A DNA stretch of 8,766 bases from positions 1 to 8,766 of the forward strand of contig CANHWS010000141.1 of the NCBI GenBank assembly GCA_947464365.1, read 5' to 3'. The number at the start of each line of letters is the position of its first letter. Within the stretch, counting starts at the first letter, position 1. Of this stretch, positions 1-8,022 are shown one piece after another. The notes below the pieces were generated by a model, which saw only the letters and a program-made list of their open reading frames with translations, did not search any database and was not told the DNA's origin. The DNA comes from Cytophagaceae bacterium. GTDB taxonomy: Bacteria > Bacteroidota > Bacteroidia > Cytophagales > Flexibacteraceae. Made by a program: the position numbers and the translations under genes.

Positions 1-541
1 GCACTGTAACAATGCGCCTTGCGAGACTGTATGCCCTGTTGCTGCCACCACGCACAGCACCGAAGGCCTCAACCAAATGGCTTACAACCGTTGTATTGGT
101 ACACGTTATTGTGCCAACAACTGTCCGTATAAAGTGCGTCGCTTCAACTGGTTCAGCTATCCGCAGAACGCCGAGAACTTCCCGCTCAACTTCCCAACCC
201 TGTCTGACCTAGGCCGTATGGTGCTTAACCCAGACGTTACTGTGCGTGCACGTGGCGTGATGGAAAAATGCAGCATGTGCGTACAACGTCTGCAAGAAGG
301 CAAGTTGAACGCCAAGAAGGAAAGTCGCCGTCCGATCGATGGCGAAATCGTCACAGCTTGTGCCGCTGCTTGTAGCGCTGGTGCCATCATCTTTGGTGAC
401 ATGAACGATGCCGAAAGCAAAATCGCACAACTAATGGATGCCGAGTCTGGCAAACGTAACTATCAGTTGCTGTCCGAAATCAATACCAATCCTTCGGTGT
501 CTTACCTCACCAAAATCCGGAACACTGCCGACAAGGCCTAA
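1..541 (+). CDS. actB: ActB, iron-sulfur C-terminal part of alternative complex III (5' partial)
   Basis: The reading frame is open from base 2 to a TAA at 539-541, giving 179 visible residues; the start lies left of the window. The fragment opens inside a ferredoxin-type cysteine cluster (HCNNAPCETVCP) and continues with CIGTRYCANNCP (fragment Cys31, 37, 41), a CSMC pair (Cys90, 93) and CAAAC (Cys120, 124). This pattern is that of the four-cluster iron-sulfur subunits of the DmsB/PsrB/TtrB type. In Bacteroidota ActB this domain is fused behind a molybdopterin-oxidoreductase-like domain without the cofactor, which would lie upstream here. By family knowledge it sits on the periplasmic face and relays electrons from quinol oxidation in ActC towards the heme subunits. 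A Ser follows the last Cys where many relatives have Pro; this is not a ligand position. The downstream actC and the rest of the operon make the ActB assignment much stronger than a generic iron-sulfur call. Confidence 0.93.
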   Translation, partial: HCNNAPCETVCPVAATTHSTEGLNQMAYNRCIGTRYCANNCPYKVRRFNWFSYPQNAENFPLNFPTLSDLGRMVLNPDVTVRARGVMEKCSMCVQRLQEGKLNAKKESRRPIDGEIVTACAAACSAGAIIFGDMNDAESKIAQLMDAESGKRNYQLLSEINTNPSVSYLTKIRNTADKA

Positions 542-571
542 TCATACCACCCGTAGCGTTTATCATCATCT

Positions 572-2014
572 ATGCAAGTTACATCGCACGTTAGGGAGCC
601 ATTAGTCACCAATGGCAAAACCTGGAAAGACGTCACCGACGACATCTGTCGTCAGGTAGAGGGAAAACCGACGACCACGTGGTATATCGCCATGTTTATC
701 AGCGTTCTCCTCTTCGGATACGGCACCTACTGTCTCTATCGCACCTGGTGGGACGGAATCGGTCGCTGGGGCCTGAACAAAACTGTCGGCTGGGCATGGG
801 ATATCACCAACTTCGTATGGTGGGTCGGTATCGGTCACGCTGGTACCCTGATCTCAGCTATCCTCTTGTTGTTCCGTCAGAAGTGGAGAACATCTATCAA
901 CCGTGCTGCTGAGGCGATGACCATTTTTGCGGTATTCTGCGCAGGCTCATTCATCCTGATGCACATGGGCCGCACTTGGTTGGCCTATTGGGCACTGCCA
1001 CTTGGCAACACCTTTGGCTCACTTTGGCCAAACTTCAACTCGCCCCTCGTATGGGACGTGTTCGCGATCTCGACTTACCTCACCGTCTCTGTTGTGTTCT
1101 GGTACATCGGTCTGATTCCTGACCTTGCCACCATCCGCGACCGTGCACAAAACCCGATTAGCCGTTTCGTTTATGGCATCCTGAGCTTCGGCTGGAACGG
1201 TGGTGCTAAAGACTGGCAACGTTATGAGGCCGTATCATTGGTACTGGCAGGTGTCTCGACCCCACTCGTACTTTCGGTCCATACAATCGTAAGTTTTGAC
1301 TTTGCAACCTCCCTCATTCCGGGCTGGCACACCACCATTTTCCCTCCATACTTCGTTGCTGGTGCTATTTTCTCTGGCTTCGCGATGGTATTGACCCTGA
1401 TGTTGGTGACCCGTGTTGTCTTCAAACTAGAGGACTACATCACGATGGCCCACATCGAGAGCATGAACAAAATTATCATGCTTACTGGTAGCATCGTTGG
1501 TGTTGCCTACATCACTGAGTTTTTCATCGCTTGGTATAGCGGTGTAGAGTACGAACAATATGCCTTCATCAACCGGGCCACTGGTCCTTATTGGTGGGCC
1601 TACTGGTCCATGATGACCTGTAACGTAATCTCTCCACAGCTGTTCTGGTTCAAGTCGGTTCGTCGTAGCATTGCTGCCACCTTCATCTTGTCGATCATCG
1701 TGAACATCGGTATGTGGTTCGAGCGTTTCGTGATTATCGTGACCTCCCTACACCGTGACTACTTGCCAAGCAGCTGGGCTTATTTCAGCCCAACGATGTA
1801 CGACATTGGTGACTACATCTTCTCCTTTGGCCTATTCTTTACCTTCTTCTTCTTGTTTGCTAAGTTCCTTCCGGTCATCAACATGGCCGAGGTCAAGGCA
1901 GTCCTGAAGAGCTCTGGCGAGAAAAGCAGCGAAGGCTATGGCAAAGTTATCCATGGTGTTGCCCAAGGCACCACTGCGGTTCCTCACCACAGCCCAGGCA
2001 AGTCTGACGTCTAG
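572..2014 (+). CDS. actC: ActC, NrfD/PsrC-family quinol-oxidising membrane subunit of alternative complex III
   Basis: A 480-residue polytopic membrane protein of the NrfD/PsrC family. By family knowledge it has about ten transmembrane helices and forms the menaquinol site beneath the ActB iron-sulfur chain. Visible family-like features include polar residues within hydrophobic segments: His89 (GIGHAGT), His131 (LMHMGRTW), Asp162 (VWDVFAIS) and the SVHTIVSFDFA stretch around His237 and Asp243. These are candidates for quinol binding and proton transfer, although the exact roles are inferred. The last helix ends near residue 430 and is followed by a soluble tail of about 50 residues rich in Ser, Gly and His. 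The ATG at 572 is the first usable start, 30 bases after the actB stop, and gives a hydrophilic N-terminus of about 35 residues before the first helix. No Shine-Dalgarno sequence is seen upstream. The stop is TAG. Confidence 0.96.
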   Translation: MQVTSHVREPLVTNGKTWKDVTDDICRQVEGKPTTTWYIAMFISVLLFGYGTYCLYRTWWDGIGRWGLNKTVGWAWDITNFVWWVGIGHAGTLISAILLLFRQKWRTSINRAAEAMTIFAVFCAGSFILMHMGRTWLAYWALPLGNTFGSLWPNFNSPLVWDVFAISTYLTVSVVFWYIGLIPDLATIRDRAQNPISRFVYGILSFGWNGGAKDWQRYEAVSLVLAGVSTPLVLSVHTIVSFDFATSLIPGWHTTIFPPYFVAGAIFSGFAMVLTLMLVTRVVFKLEDYITMAHIESMNKIIMLTGSIVGVAYITEFFIAWYSGVEYEQYAFINRATGPYWWAYWSMMTCNVISPQLFWFKSVRRSIAATFILSIIVNIGMWFERFVIIVTSLHRDYLPSSWAYFSPTMYDIGDYIFSFGLFFTFFFLFAKFLPVINMAEVKAVLKSSGEKSSEGYGKVIHGVAQGTTAVPHHSPGKSDV

Positions 2015-2086
2015 TCTTTCGATTGCCACCAGTACCTACTAAGTCCCCTCAAACAAACATCCACTGCAACCCCAGCGCGTTTAGCC

Positions 2087-2617
2087 ATGTCTGCAGCAAC
2101 TAATTTTCTGGTCGGAGTCTACGAAGATGACGACGTAATCATGCAAGCCTGTGCCGACATCCGGCAGCAAGGTGTCAAGATTCACGAAGTCTATTCGCCG
2201 TTCCCAATTCACGGTATTGACCCAATCCTCGGATACAAAAGGTCACGCCTTAATGTGGCAGCCTTTATGTTCGGTATCACCGGTACCATCATTGCCTTCT
2301 CGATGCAAGTCATCATGATGGGTTATGATTGGCCGATGAACATCGGTGGCAAACCTCAGGTTGCGGTCCCGTCCTTTGTGCCAGTTTCGTTCGAGATGAC
2401 CATCCTGATGGCATCCTTGGGCATGGTCTTTACCTTCCTTGTTGTCAGTGGCCTAGGGCCAGGGGCTCGTAAGTTGGTGCTTGATCCACGTTTCAGTGAT
2501 GACAAGTTCATCTTGGCCATCGACGTTGACAAAAATAAATTGTCGATGGAAGACATGGCCAACTTGCTCAAGCGCACAGGTGCTACCGAGGTCAGCCATA
2601 AGGAAGTCACAGCCTAG
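2087..2617 (+). CDS. actD: ActD, DUF3341-type membrane subunit of alternative complex III
   Basis: A 176-residue protein matching the ActD/DUF3341 pattern. It has a soluble N-terminal domain (about residues 1-55) with the family-like stretches VYEDDDVIMQA and VYSPFPIHGID, two transmembrane helices (about 57-79 and 98-121), and a soluble C-terminal domain (about 122-176) with LDPRFSDDKFILAID. In solved ACIII structures from other species ActD is a small cofactor-free subunit packed against ActC and ActF; its precise role is not established. It lies 72 bases after actC and 84 bases before actE on the same strand, so cotranscription is likely. The ATG at 2087 is preceded by a C/A-rich spacer with no Shine-Dalgarno motif. 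The length is normal for the family and nothing appears truncated. Confidence 0.93.
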   Translation: MSAATNFLVGVYEDDDVIMQACADIRQQGVKIHEVYSPFPIHGIDPILGYKRSRLNVAAFMFGITGTIIAFSMQVIMMGYDWPMNIGGKPQVAVPSFVPVSFEMTILMASLGMVFTFLVVSGLGPGARKLVLDPRFSDDKFILAIDVDKNKLSMEDMANLLKRTGATEVSHKEVTA

Positions 2618-2701
2618 GTTTGTGCTTCTGGCCAGCAGTCCTGACCATATTACCTCCTACTAATCTCATCATTACAGCGACAAGCCTTTCAACAGCTGAC
2701 A

Positions 2702-3352
2702 ATGTTCAATAGTCGTCCCCAAAAGTTTGCCAAGTCGTTCGCGGTGTTTGCCACCACGGTTGCGATGGCGGGTCTGTTGGCCTCTTGTGGTCAAGACCGT
2801 AACGATACTGGTATCGAGTACGCTCCACAGATGTACCATACCATCCCGTACGATCCATACAGCCAGGTCACGGATACCAGCAGCGAGTATTTCAATACCA
2901 ACAGGCTCAACCCTGGCGGAACGAATATGCGCAAGCCAGCTGCCAATACTGTTGCACGTAAGTTCTATGCAGGTACACCTCGCACCGAGCTTGCCAAAAC
3001 GGTTATGGTCTATGACAACCTCATCGCTGATAGCGTTGAGTTAAGCGGACGTATCCTCAAGAACCCGTTGGTGCCAACAGAGGCACTTTTGGCACAGGGC
3101 GAAACCTTGTATCTGCGCTATTGCAGCCCTTGCCATGGTGCAGGTGGTGCTGGTGACGGCAAAGTTGCTGAGAAGTATAAAGGGGTGCCAAACTACAGCA
3201 CAGGTCGTTATGCGACTTTGCCAGAGGGGCACATCTTCCATACCATCACGTTTGGCAAAGGCAGGATGTGGCCTCATGGCTCGCAAATCAACCCTGAAGA
3301 CCGCTGGAAAATCGTCATGTACGTCCAGAAGTTGCAAAAGGGCCAGAGCTAG
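2702..3352 (+). CDS. actE: ActE, monoheme cytochrome c lipoprotein of alternative complex III
   Basis: A 216-residue exported cytochrome. The N-terminus has basic residues (Arg5, Lys8, Lys11), a hydrophobic core (about 12-27) and a lipobox LLASC, with Cys29 as the predicted lipidated residue, so the mature protein should be membrane-anchored on the periplasmic side. A single heme c site, CSPCH (Cys141, Cys144, His145; bases 3122-3136), is followed by GAGGAGDG. Met189 in GRMWPHG is the likely sixth heme ligand. The cytochrome domain occupies about residues 125-216. The preceding 95 residues or so after the lipobox are a linker with the TIPYDPY and NPGGTN stretches common to ActE proteins. In the complex ActE is thought to hand electrons from the ActA hemes to the oxidase CuA centre. 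Position between actD and actF is as expected. There is one heme motif only, and no frameshift. Confidence 0.95.
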   Translation: MFNSRPQKFAKSFAVFATTVAMAGLLASCGQDRNDTGIEYAPQMYHTIPYDPYSQVTDTSSEYFNTNRLNPGGTNMRKPAANTVARKFYAGTPRTELAKTVMVYDNLIADSVELSGRILKNPLVPTEALLAQGETLYLRYCSPCHGAGGAGDGKVAEKYKGVPNYSTGRYATLPEGHIFHTITFGKGRMWPHGSQINPEDRWKIVMYVQKLQKGQS

Positions 3353-3423
3353 GCTTTACCTTTTGGCTTTCTAAAGTTCTTTTCAGTAAACACTCGTTTC
3401 AGACAGATTATTAAGTTTTATAC

Positions 3424-4887
3424 ATGGGAGCTCATTCTCACAAGTCCGTAAACCTAACCGACCGCTACGTCTTTGACGGAGCCGGTCAGCGCCGTGTCAT
3501 CATTGGTATGGTCGTAGGCTTAGCTATGTTTGCCTTAGGGGTCATCCTGATGATTAGTGGAGTCGGGATGTCGCATGACGACCATGGCGCATCAGCTGGC
3601 CATGGTACTGAGGTGCATGCCACTGCTGGTCATGACGCTCACGCTGCTGCCCCTGCTGACCATGGCAAAACCGATGCGCATGCAGAGGCTGGCCATGATG
3701 CCAAAGCAACCGCTGGCCATGACACGCACGCCGCTGCTGGTCACGAGGCTGCTGCTGGACATGCAGACCACCACGGACCTACTTGGTTGACCCGTGTTTA
3801 TGCCAACCTTTGGCTTAACTCTTTGTTCTTCTTTGGCATTGCCCTTTGTGGCGTGTTCTTCGTTGCTATTAACTATGCTGCCTGGGCTGGTTGGTCTGCT
3901 GGTTTCATCCGCATCCCGATGGCTTTTGGTAGCTACCTACCAGTTGGCGGTGCTTTTATCCTTGCAGTATTCTTGCTCGGCCATAGCGAGTTGTTCCACT
4001 GGACTGACGCTAGCCTTTATGACAAAGCAAGCCCTAATTTCGACCCAATCCTTGACGGTAAGAAGGCATTCTTGAACTTGCCATTCTACTTGTCCCGCAT
4101 GGTGTTCTTCATTGGTGTATGGTTCTTGCTTTGGCGTATGATCCGTGCACTATCTATTAAAGAAGATGCAGAAGGTGGACCTAAAGTCACCAAGTTCTAT
4201 GACAAGATCATCGTTTTGGCTGCGGTCTTCATCATTACCTTCGCCGTCGGCACTAGCATGATGGCTTGGGACTGGACCATGTCAATCGACTCTCACTGGT
4301 ACAGCACCTTGTTCGGATGGTATCATTTTGCTTCGTGGTGGGTCTCTGCCCTTAGCACCATCGCCCTGACAGTGATCTACCTTAAGGAGAAAGGCCACTT
4401 GCAACACGTCAACGAGAACCACATCCATGACCTTGGCAAGTTTATGTTCGGTTTCTCTGTGTTCTGGACCTATCTCTGGTTCTCTCAGTTCATGTTGATT
4501 TATTATGCCAACATCCCTGAAGAGATTGCCTACTTCTACAACAGGATCGACGCTTGGGATCAACACTATCGTTTAGGCTTCTTCTTTATGCTGGTGCCAA
4601 ACTTCTTGTTCCCGCTCTTGTTCCTGATGACCCGTGCTAGCAAGCGTAGCTTCCTGCTGATCAAAATTGCGGCTTTCGCCATCCTAGGTGGTCACTACCT
4701 CGATTTTTACAACATGATTATGCCTGGCACAGCCAAAGACCTTGGTGGTTTCGGCTTCACAGAGTTTGGTGCCTTGTTGTTCTTCGCTTGTTTGTTCATC
4801 TACGTCGTGAGCAAATCTGTGGCTAGCCTGCCCTTGGTTCCGAAAAATCACCCGATGTTGGAAGAAAGTATCCACCACGATATCTAG
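3424..4887 (+). CDS. actF: ActF, second large membrane subunit of alternative complex III, with His-rich loop
   Basis: A 487-residue polytopic membrane protein. Family signatures include AWDWTMSIDSHWYSTLFGWY (residues 281-300), HDLGKFMFGFSVFWTYLWFS (335-354) and LGGHYLDFYNMIMPG (421-435). Homologues are ten-helix proteins that resemble ActC but are not known to carry the main quinol site; they are proposed to take part in proton movement. The first helix (about 24-47) and the second (about 130-152) are separated by a low-complexity loop, residues 51-117, holding 15 His among many Ala, Gly and Asp. If the N-terminus is cytoplasmic, as inferred from the family, this loop is periplasmic. The ATG at 3424 gives MGAHSHKSVNLTDRYVF, and no other in-frame start would keep the first helix intact. 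No Shine-Dalgarno motif precedes it. The gene lies 71 bases after actE and 72 before coxB. Confidence 0.95.
   Translation: MGAHSHKSVNLTDRYVFDGAGQRRVIIGMVVGLAMFALGVILMISGVGMSHDDHGASAGHGTEVHATAGHDAHAAAPADHGKTDAHAEAGHDAKATAGHDTHAAAGHEAAAGHADHHGPTWLTRVYANLWLNSLFFFGIALCGVFFVAINYAAWAGWSAGFIRIPMAFGSYLPVGGAFILAVFLLGHSELFHWTDASLYDKASPNFDPILDGKKAFLNLPFYLSRMVFFIGVWFLLWRMIRALSIKEDAEGGPKVTKFYDKIIVLAAVFIITFAVGTSMMAWDWTMSIDSHWYSTLFGWYHFASWWVSALSTIALTVIYLKEKGHLQHVNENHIHDLGKFMFGFSVFWTYLWFSQFMLIYYANIPEEIAYFYNRIDAWDQHYRLGFFFMLVPNFLFPLLFLMTRASKRSFLLIKIAAFAILGGHYLDFYNMIMPGTAKDLGGFGFTEFGALLFFACLFIYVVSKSVASLPLVPKNHPMLEESIHHDI
3574..3774 (+). repeat. Degenerate in-frame repeat encoding the His-rich loop of ActF
   Basis: Inside actF, bases of the form GCTGGYCATGAY recur irregularly and encode AGH followed mainly by Asp, Glu, Ala or Gly. 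Six AGH units begin at residues 58, 68, 89, 97, 105 and 111. Spacing between units is uneven (6 to 21 residues), so this is a diverged low-complexity expansion rather than a strict tandem array. The stretch holds 15 His in 67 residues and stays in frame with its flanks. Confidence 0.85.
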
Positions 4888-4959
4888 AAGCCAAACAATC
4901 CTTCTTCACACGGAGTCATATCCTTAACAATACAGTAGTTCACTGATCCCCCCTTTCAG

Positions 4960-6036
4960 ATGACAACGATTCTCTTTATAGGTGCCATTCTTTTGCTCGT
5001 CATCTTCGGCATGTTGCTGAAGGTCCAGAGCATGGTCGATGTTGTTCGCGGCTCGTTCTCTAAGCGCGCTGGTTTCAGCAACCAAGTTAATGCCGTGTTG
5101 TTTCTGATCTTTTTGATCGTTGGTCTTGGCCTCTTTTACTGGATTACAGTTGACTCAAGGCAATACTACTTGCCTGAAGCTGCCTCTGAGCACGGTCCAA
5201 AAATTGACAATCAGTTCTGGACAACCATGATCATTATCACGATCGTGTTTGTTGGTACCCACTTGTTGCTATTTACATTTCCGTACCTCTATCAGTTTAA
5301 GGAAAGCCGTAAGGCTACCTTTTTCCCGGACAACCACAAGCTGGAGTTTGTCTGGACAATCATCCCGGCCATCGTGTTGACCATCTTGGTCCTAGGTGGT
5401 TTCAAAGTCTGGTCCGAGGTTACTTCGCCAGCACCTGCCAATCATATTTCTTTCGAGATCGTCGGCAAACAGTTTAACTGGATGTTGCGTTATCCTGGTA
5501 AGGATGGCATCCTTGGCAAGCATAATTTCCGGAAGATCGATGCAACTAATACCCTTGGCATCGATTTTACAGACAAAAATGCACTAGATGACTTTATGCC
5601 TGGCGAAATTCACATCCCGGTTGGCATCCCTGTCAAGTTCAACATCCGTTCGCGCGATGTATTGCACTCAGTGTTCGCCATCCACTTCCGTCAGAAGATG
5701 GATGCAGTACCCGGTATGCCAACCAGCTTCTGGTTTACGCCTACCAAAACCACTGCTGATATGCGTGCCGAGACGGGCAACCCGAACTTTACCTACGAAA
5801 TCGCCTGTACCGAGGTATGTGGCGCCGGTCACTTTGGTATGAAGTCTAAGATTGTCGTTGACGAGCCCGAAGACTATGCCAAGTGGTTGGAGACCCAACA
5901 AAGTTTCCTAAGCCAGAATCCTGACTACATTAAGGACGTGCCGGAAAACCTCCGGAGCCTTGCCGAGCAACAACTACCTAAGCAAGCTGCAACTGACAGT
6001 GCCACTGTCGTTAAGGCCGCCGCTTCAATTCAATAA
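4960..6036 (+). CDS. coxB: Cytochrome c oxidase subunit II (CuA subunit)
   Basis: A 358-residue subunit II of an aa3-type oxidase; it takes electrons from cytochrome c (here probably ActE) to the binuclear CuA centre and on to heme a in CoxA. The CuA ligands are all visible: His236 (DVLHSV), then Cys283, Glu285, Cys287, His291 and Met294 in CTEVCGAGHFGM. The aromatic stretch QFNWMLRYPG (171-180) is where the family has its electron-entry Trp. There is no CXXCH, so this is not a caa3-type subunit. Hydrophobic segments lie at about 3-22, 45-63, 87-110 and 130-150, two more than the usual hairpin. The domain after residue 155 is the periplasmic cupredoxin domain, followed by a C-terminal tail rich in Ala, Gln and Asp. 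The ATG at 4960 follows a pyrimidine-rich leader (CCCCCCTTTCAG) without Shine-Dalgarno. The spacer to coxA is only 32 bases. Confidence 0.97.
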   Translation: MTTILFIGAILLLVIFGMLLKVQSMVDVVRGSFSKRAGFSNQVNAVLFLIFLIVGLGLFYWITVDSRQYYLPEAASEHGPKIDNQFWTTMIIITIVFVGTHLLLFTFPYLYQFKESRKATFFPDNHKLEFVWTIIPAIVLTILVLGGFKVWSEVTSPAPANHISFEIVGKQFNWMLRYPGKDGILGKHNFRKIDATNTLGIDFTDKNALDDFMPGEIHIPVGIPVKFNIRSRDVLHSVFAIHFRQKMDAVPGMPTSFWFTPTKTTADMRAETGNPNFTYEIACTEVCGAGHFGMKSKIVVDEPEDYAKWLETQQSFLSQNPDYIKDVPENLRSLAEQQLPKQAATDSATVVKAAASIQ

Positions 6037-6068
6037 TCTATTAGTCTAGCATAAATTCACCAACTACT

Positions 6069-7973
6069 ATGGCAACGCAGGACGTACACGCCGCCACTCT
6101 TGACCACGCTCATGCAGCGGGCCACGGCCACGACCACCATGATGATCACGACGAGCACCATGAGCAGAGCTTTATTCGCAAATATGTCTTCAGCGAGGAC
6201 CATAAGATCATTGCGAAGCAGTTTCTAATCACAGGCCTTTTGTGGGCGCTTTTGGGTGGTGCGCTTTCGATGCTCTTTAGGCTTCAGCTTGGTTTCCCGA
6301 ACATGGACTGGACTTGGCTTAAGCCTGTCCTGGGTAACTGGATTGTTGACAATAAACTTGACCCTAACTTCTACCTAGCCATGGTCACGATGCACGGCAC
6401 CATTATGGTGTTCTTCGTCTTGACGGCTGGCCTTAGTGGTACATTCTCGAACTTCCTGATCCCACTTCAGGTCGGAGCTCGCGACATGGCCTCAGGTTTC
6501 TTGAACATGTTATCATATTGGTTCTTCTTCATCAGCTCAACCCTGATGTTGATCAGCCTTTTCATTGAGACCGGCCCTGCATCTGGCGGCTGGGTTATCT
6601 ACCCACCACTTAGTGCTTTGCCACAAGCGATGCCAGGATCTGGTATGGGTATGACCCTTTGGTTGACCTCTATGGCCATCTTTATTGCAAGCTCGTTGTT
6701 AGGTAGTATCAACTACATCAGTACGGTTATTAACCTCCGTACTCGCGGGATGACTTTTACCCGTATGCCATTGACCATCTGGGCATTTTTCCTGACTGCT
6801 GTCATCGGTATCCTGTCGTTCCCTGTTCTGTTCTCAGCTGCTCTGTTGTTGATCTTTGATCGCAGCTTCGGCACTAGCTTCTACCTAAGCGAGATCTACA
6901 TCAATGGCCAGCCATTGGACAACATGGGTGGTTCGCCGATCCTGTTCCAGCACTTGTTCTGGTTCCTTGGTCACCCAGAAGTTTACATCGTATTGTTGCC
7001 AGCTTTGGGTATCACCTCCGAGGTTATCGCAACCATGTCACGCAAACCAATTTTCGGTTACCGTGCCATGATCGGCTCTATGATCGTGATCGCCTTCTTG
7101 TCGTTCATCGTTTGGGCTCACCACATGTTCGTCACTGGCATGAACCCGTTCTTGGGCACGATCTTCATGTTTCTGACCTTGATCATTGCCGTTCCATCAG
7201 CCGTTAAGGCCTTTAACTACATCACAACACTCTGGCGTGGTAACATCATCTTTACCCCAGCCATGTTGTTCTCTATCGGTCTGGTGTCCTTGTTCATCAG
7301 CGGTGGTCTTACAGGTATCGCTCTTGGTAATAGCGCCATCGATATCCAGCTGCACGATACATACTTCGTTGTTGCCCACTTCCACTTGGTAATGGGTTCT
7401 GCTTCATTCTTCGGTATGATGGCAGGTGTTTACCACTGGTTCCCTAAAATGTTTGGTCGGATGATGAACGAGAAACTCGGCTATATCCACTTCTGGATGA
7501 CTTTTGCCGGTGTTTACTTGGTCTTCTTCCCGATGCACTACATTGGTATCTCTGGTTTCCCACGTCGCTATTACAGCTTCACGAGCTACGATACCTTCAA
7601 TATGTATCAGGACCTGAACAGCTTCATTAGTGTTGCTGCTATCATCACCTTCGGTTCGCAGCTGATCTTTGGTTTTAACTTCTTCTACAGCATTTTCCGT
7701 GGACGTCGTGCAACCCAGAACCCTTGGTTGTCTAACTCACTCGAGTGGACTACTCCAATCAATCCAGGTCACGGCAACTGGGTGGGTGCCATCCCGAACG
7801 TATATCGCTGGCCTTATGACTACAGCAAACCTGGCCACGCACTGGACTATATTCCTCAGAACGTTCCACACTGGGAAACGCTTGAAAGTAACCTAGACCA
7901 CGAAAACGACCTGATCGCTTTTGAGCGCGAGATGGAAGCCGAAGCATTGGCTGATCCGCAAAGTGCCCACTAG
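6069..7973 (+). CDS. coxA: Cytochrome c oxidase subunit I (A1-type heme-copper oxygen reductase)
   Basis: A 634-residue catalytic subunit that reduces O2 to water and pumps protons. Heme a ligands are His109 (TMHG) and His439; the heme a3 ligand is His437 (VAHFHLV). CuB ligands are His302, His351 and His352, with Tyr306 in GHPEVY as the cross-linked Tyr. D-channel residues are Asp139 (GARDMA), Asn128, Asn146 and Glu304, which places it in the A1 group. The K-channel Lys380 is present, but the usual Thr three residues before it is Ser377. His429 and Asp430 (HDTYF) match the Mg/propionate region. The first 31 residues hold 10 His (HGHDHHDDHDEHH region), ahead of the conserved start of the fold near residue 35; by family topology this tail is cytoplasmic. 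The ATG at 6069 is the only start that includes it; a shorter start cannot be excluded, but the first downstream ATG would remove the first helix. It is followed closely by a terminator. Confidence 0.98.
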   Translation: MATQDVHAATLDHAHAAGHGHDHHDDHDEHHEQSFIRKYVFSEDHKIIAKQFLITGLLWALLGGALSMLFRLQLGFPNMDWTWLKPVLGNWIVDNKLDPNFYLAMVTMHGTIMVFFVLTAGLSGTFSNFLIPLQVGARDMASGFLNMLSYWFFFISSTLMLISLFIETGPASGGWVIYPPLSALPQAMPGSGMGMTLWLTSMAIFIASSLLGSINYISTVINLRTRGMTFTRMPLTIWAFFLTAVIGILSFPVLFSAALLLIFDRSFGTSFYLSEIYINGQPLDNMGGSPILFQHLFWFLGHPEVYIVLLPALGITSEVIATMSRKPIFGYRAMIGSMIVIAFLSFIVWAHHMFVTGMNPFLGTIFMFLTLIIAVPSAVKAFNYITTLWRGNIIFTPAMLFSIGLVSLFISGGLTGIALGNSAIDIQLHDTYFVVAHFHLVMGSASFFGMMAGVYHWFPKMFGRMMNEKLGYIHFWMTFAGVYLVFFPMHYIGISGFPRRYYSFTSYDTFNMYQDLNSFISVAAIITFGSQLIFGFNFFYSIFRGRRATQNPWLSNSLEWTTPINPGHGNWVGAIPNVYRWPYDYSKPGHALDYIPQNVPHWETLESNLDHENDLIAFEREMEAEALADPQSAH

Positions 7974-7993
7974 GCCTTTATCATTTTACAAGC

Positions 7994-8022
7994 AAGGGGA
8001 GGGTGGAAACCTTCCCCTTTTT
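7994..8022 (+). terminator. Intrinsic terminator after coxA
   Basis: A ten-pair stem joins AAGGGGAGGG (7994-8003) to CCTTCCCCTT (8010-8019), with one G-T wobble and a six-base loop TGGAAA. The T run at 8018-8022 begins in the end of the stem. It starts 20 bases past the coxA stop and ends 32 bases before the ctaA start, so it should end, or at least reduce, transcription of the act-cox operon before ctaA. Confidence 0.85.

Noticed and set aside
157..453. Minus-strand open frame of 98 codons opposite actB
   Set aside because: It lies wholly within the conserved iron-sulfur coding region, resembles no family I know, and has the composition expected of an antisense shadow.
3361..3423. Possible internal promoter before actF (TTTTGG and later TAAACACT)
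   Set aside because: The downstream element fits the -7 consensus poorly, and the gene sits in a tight same-strand operon, so a match by chance is more likely.
3574..3774. His-rich repeat as a CRISPR or non-coding tandem repeat
   Set aside because: Units are irregularly spaced, differ at synonymous positions and remain in frame within actF, so it is a coding low-complexity tract.
4282..4566. Minus-strand open frame of 94 codons opposite actF
   Set aside because: It lies antisense to conserved ActF signature segments, has no recognisable domain, and is best explained as a shadow of codon bias.
4960..6036. caa3-type subunit II with a fused cytochrome c domain
   Set aside because: No CXXCH motif is present in the protein; the C-terminal tail is short and lacks a heme domain. 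Electron delivery is better assigned to ActE.
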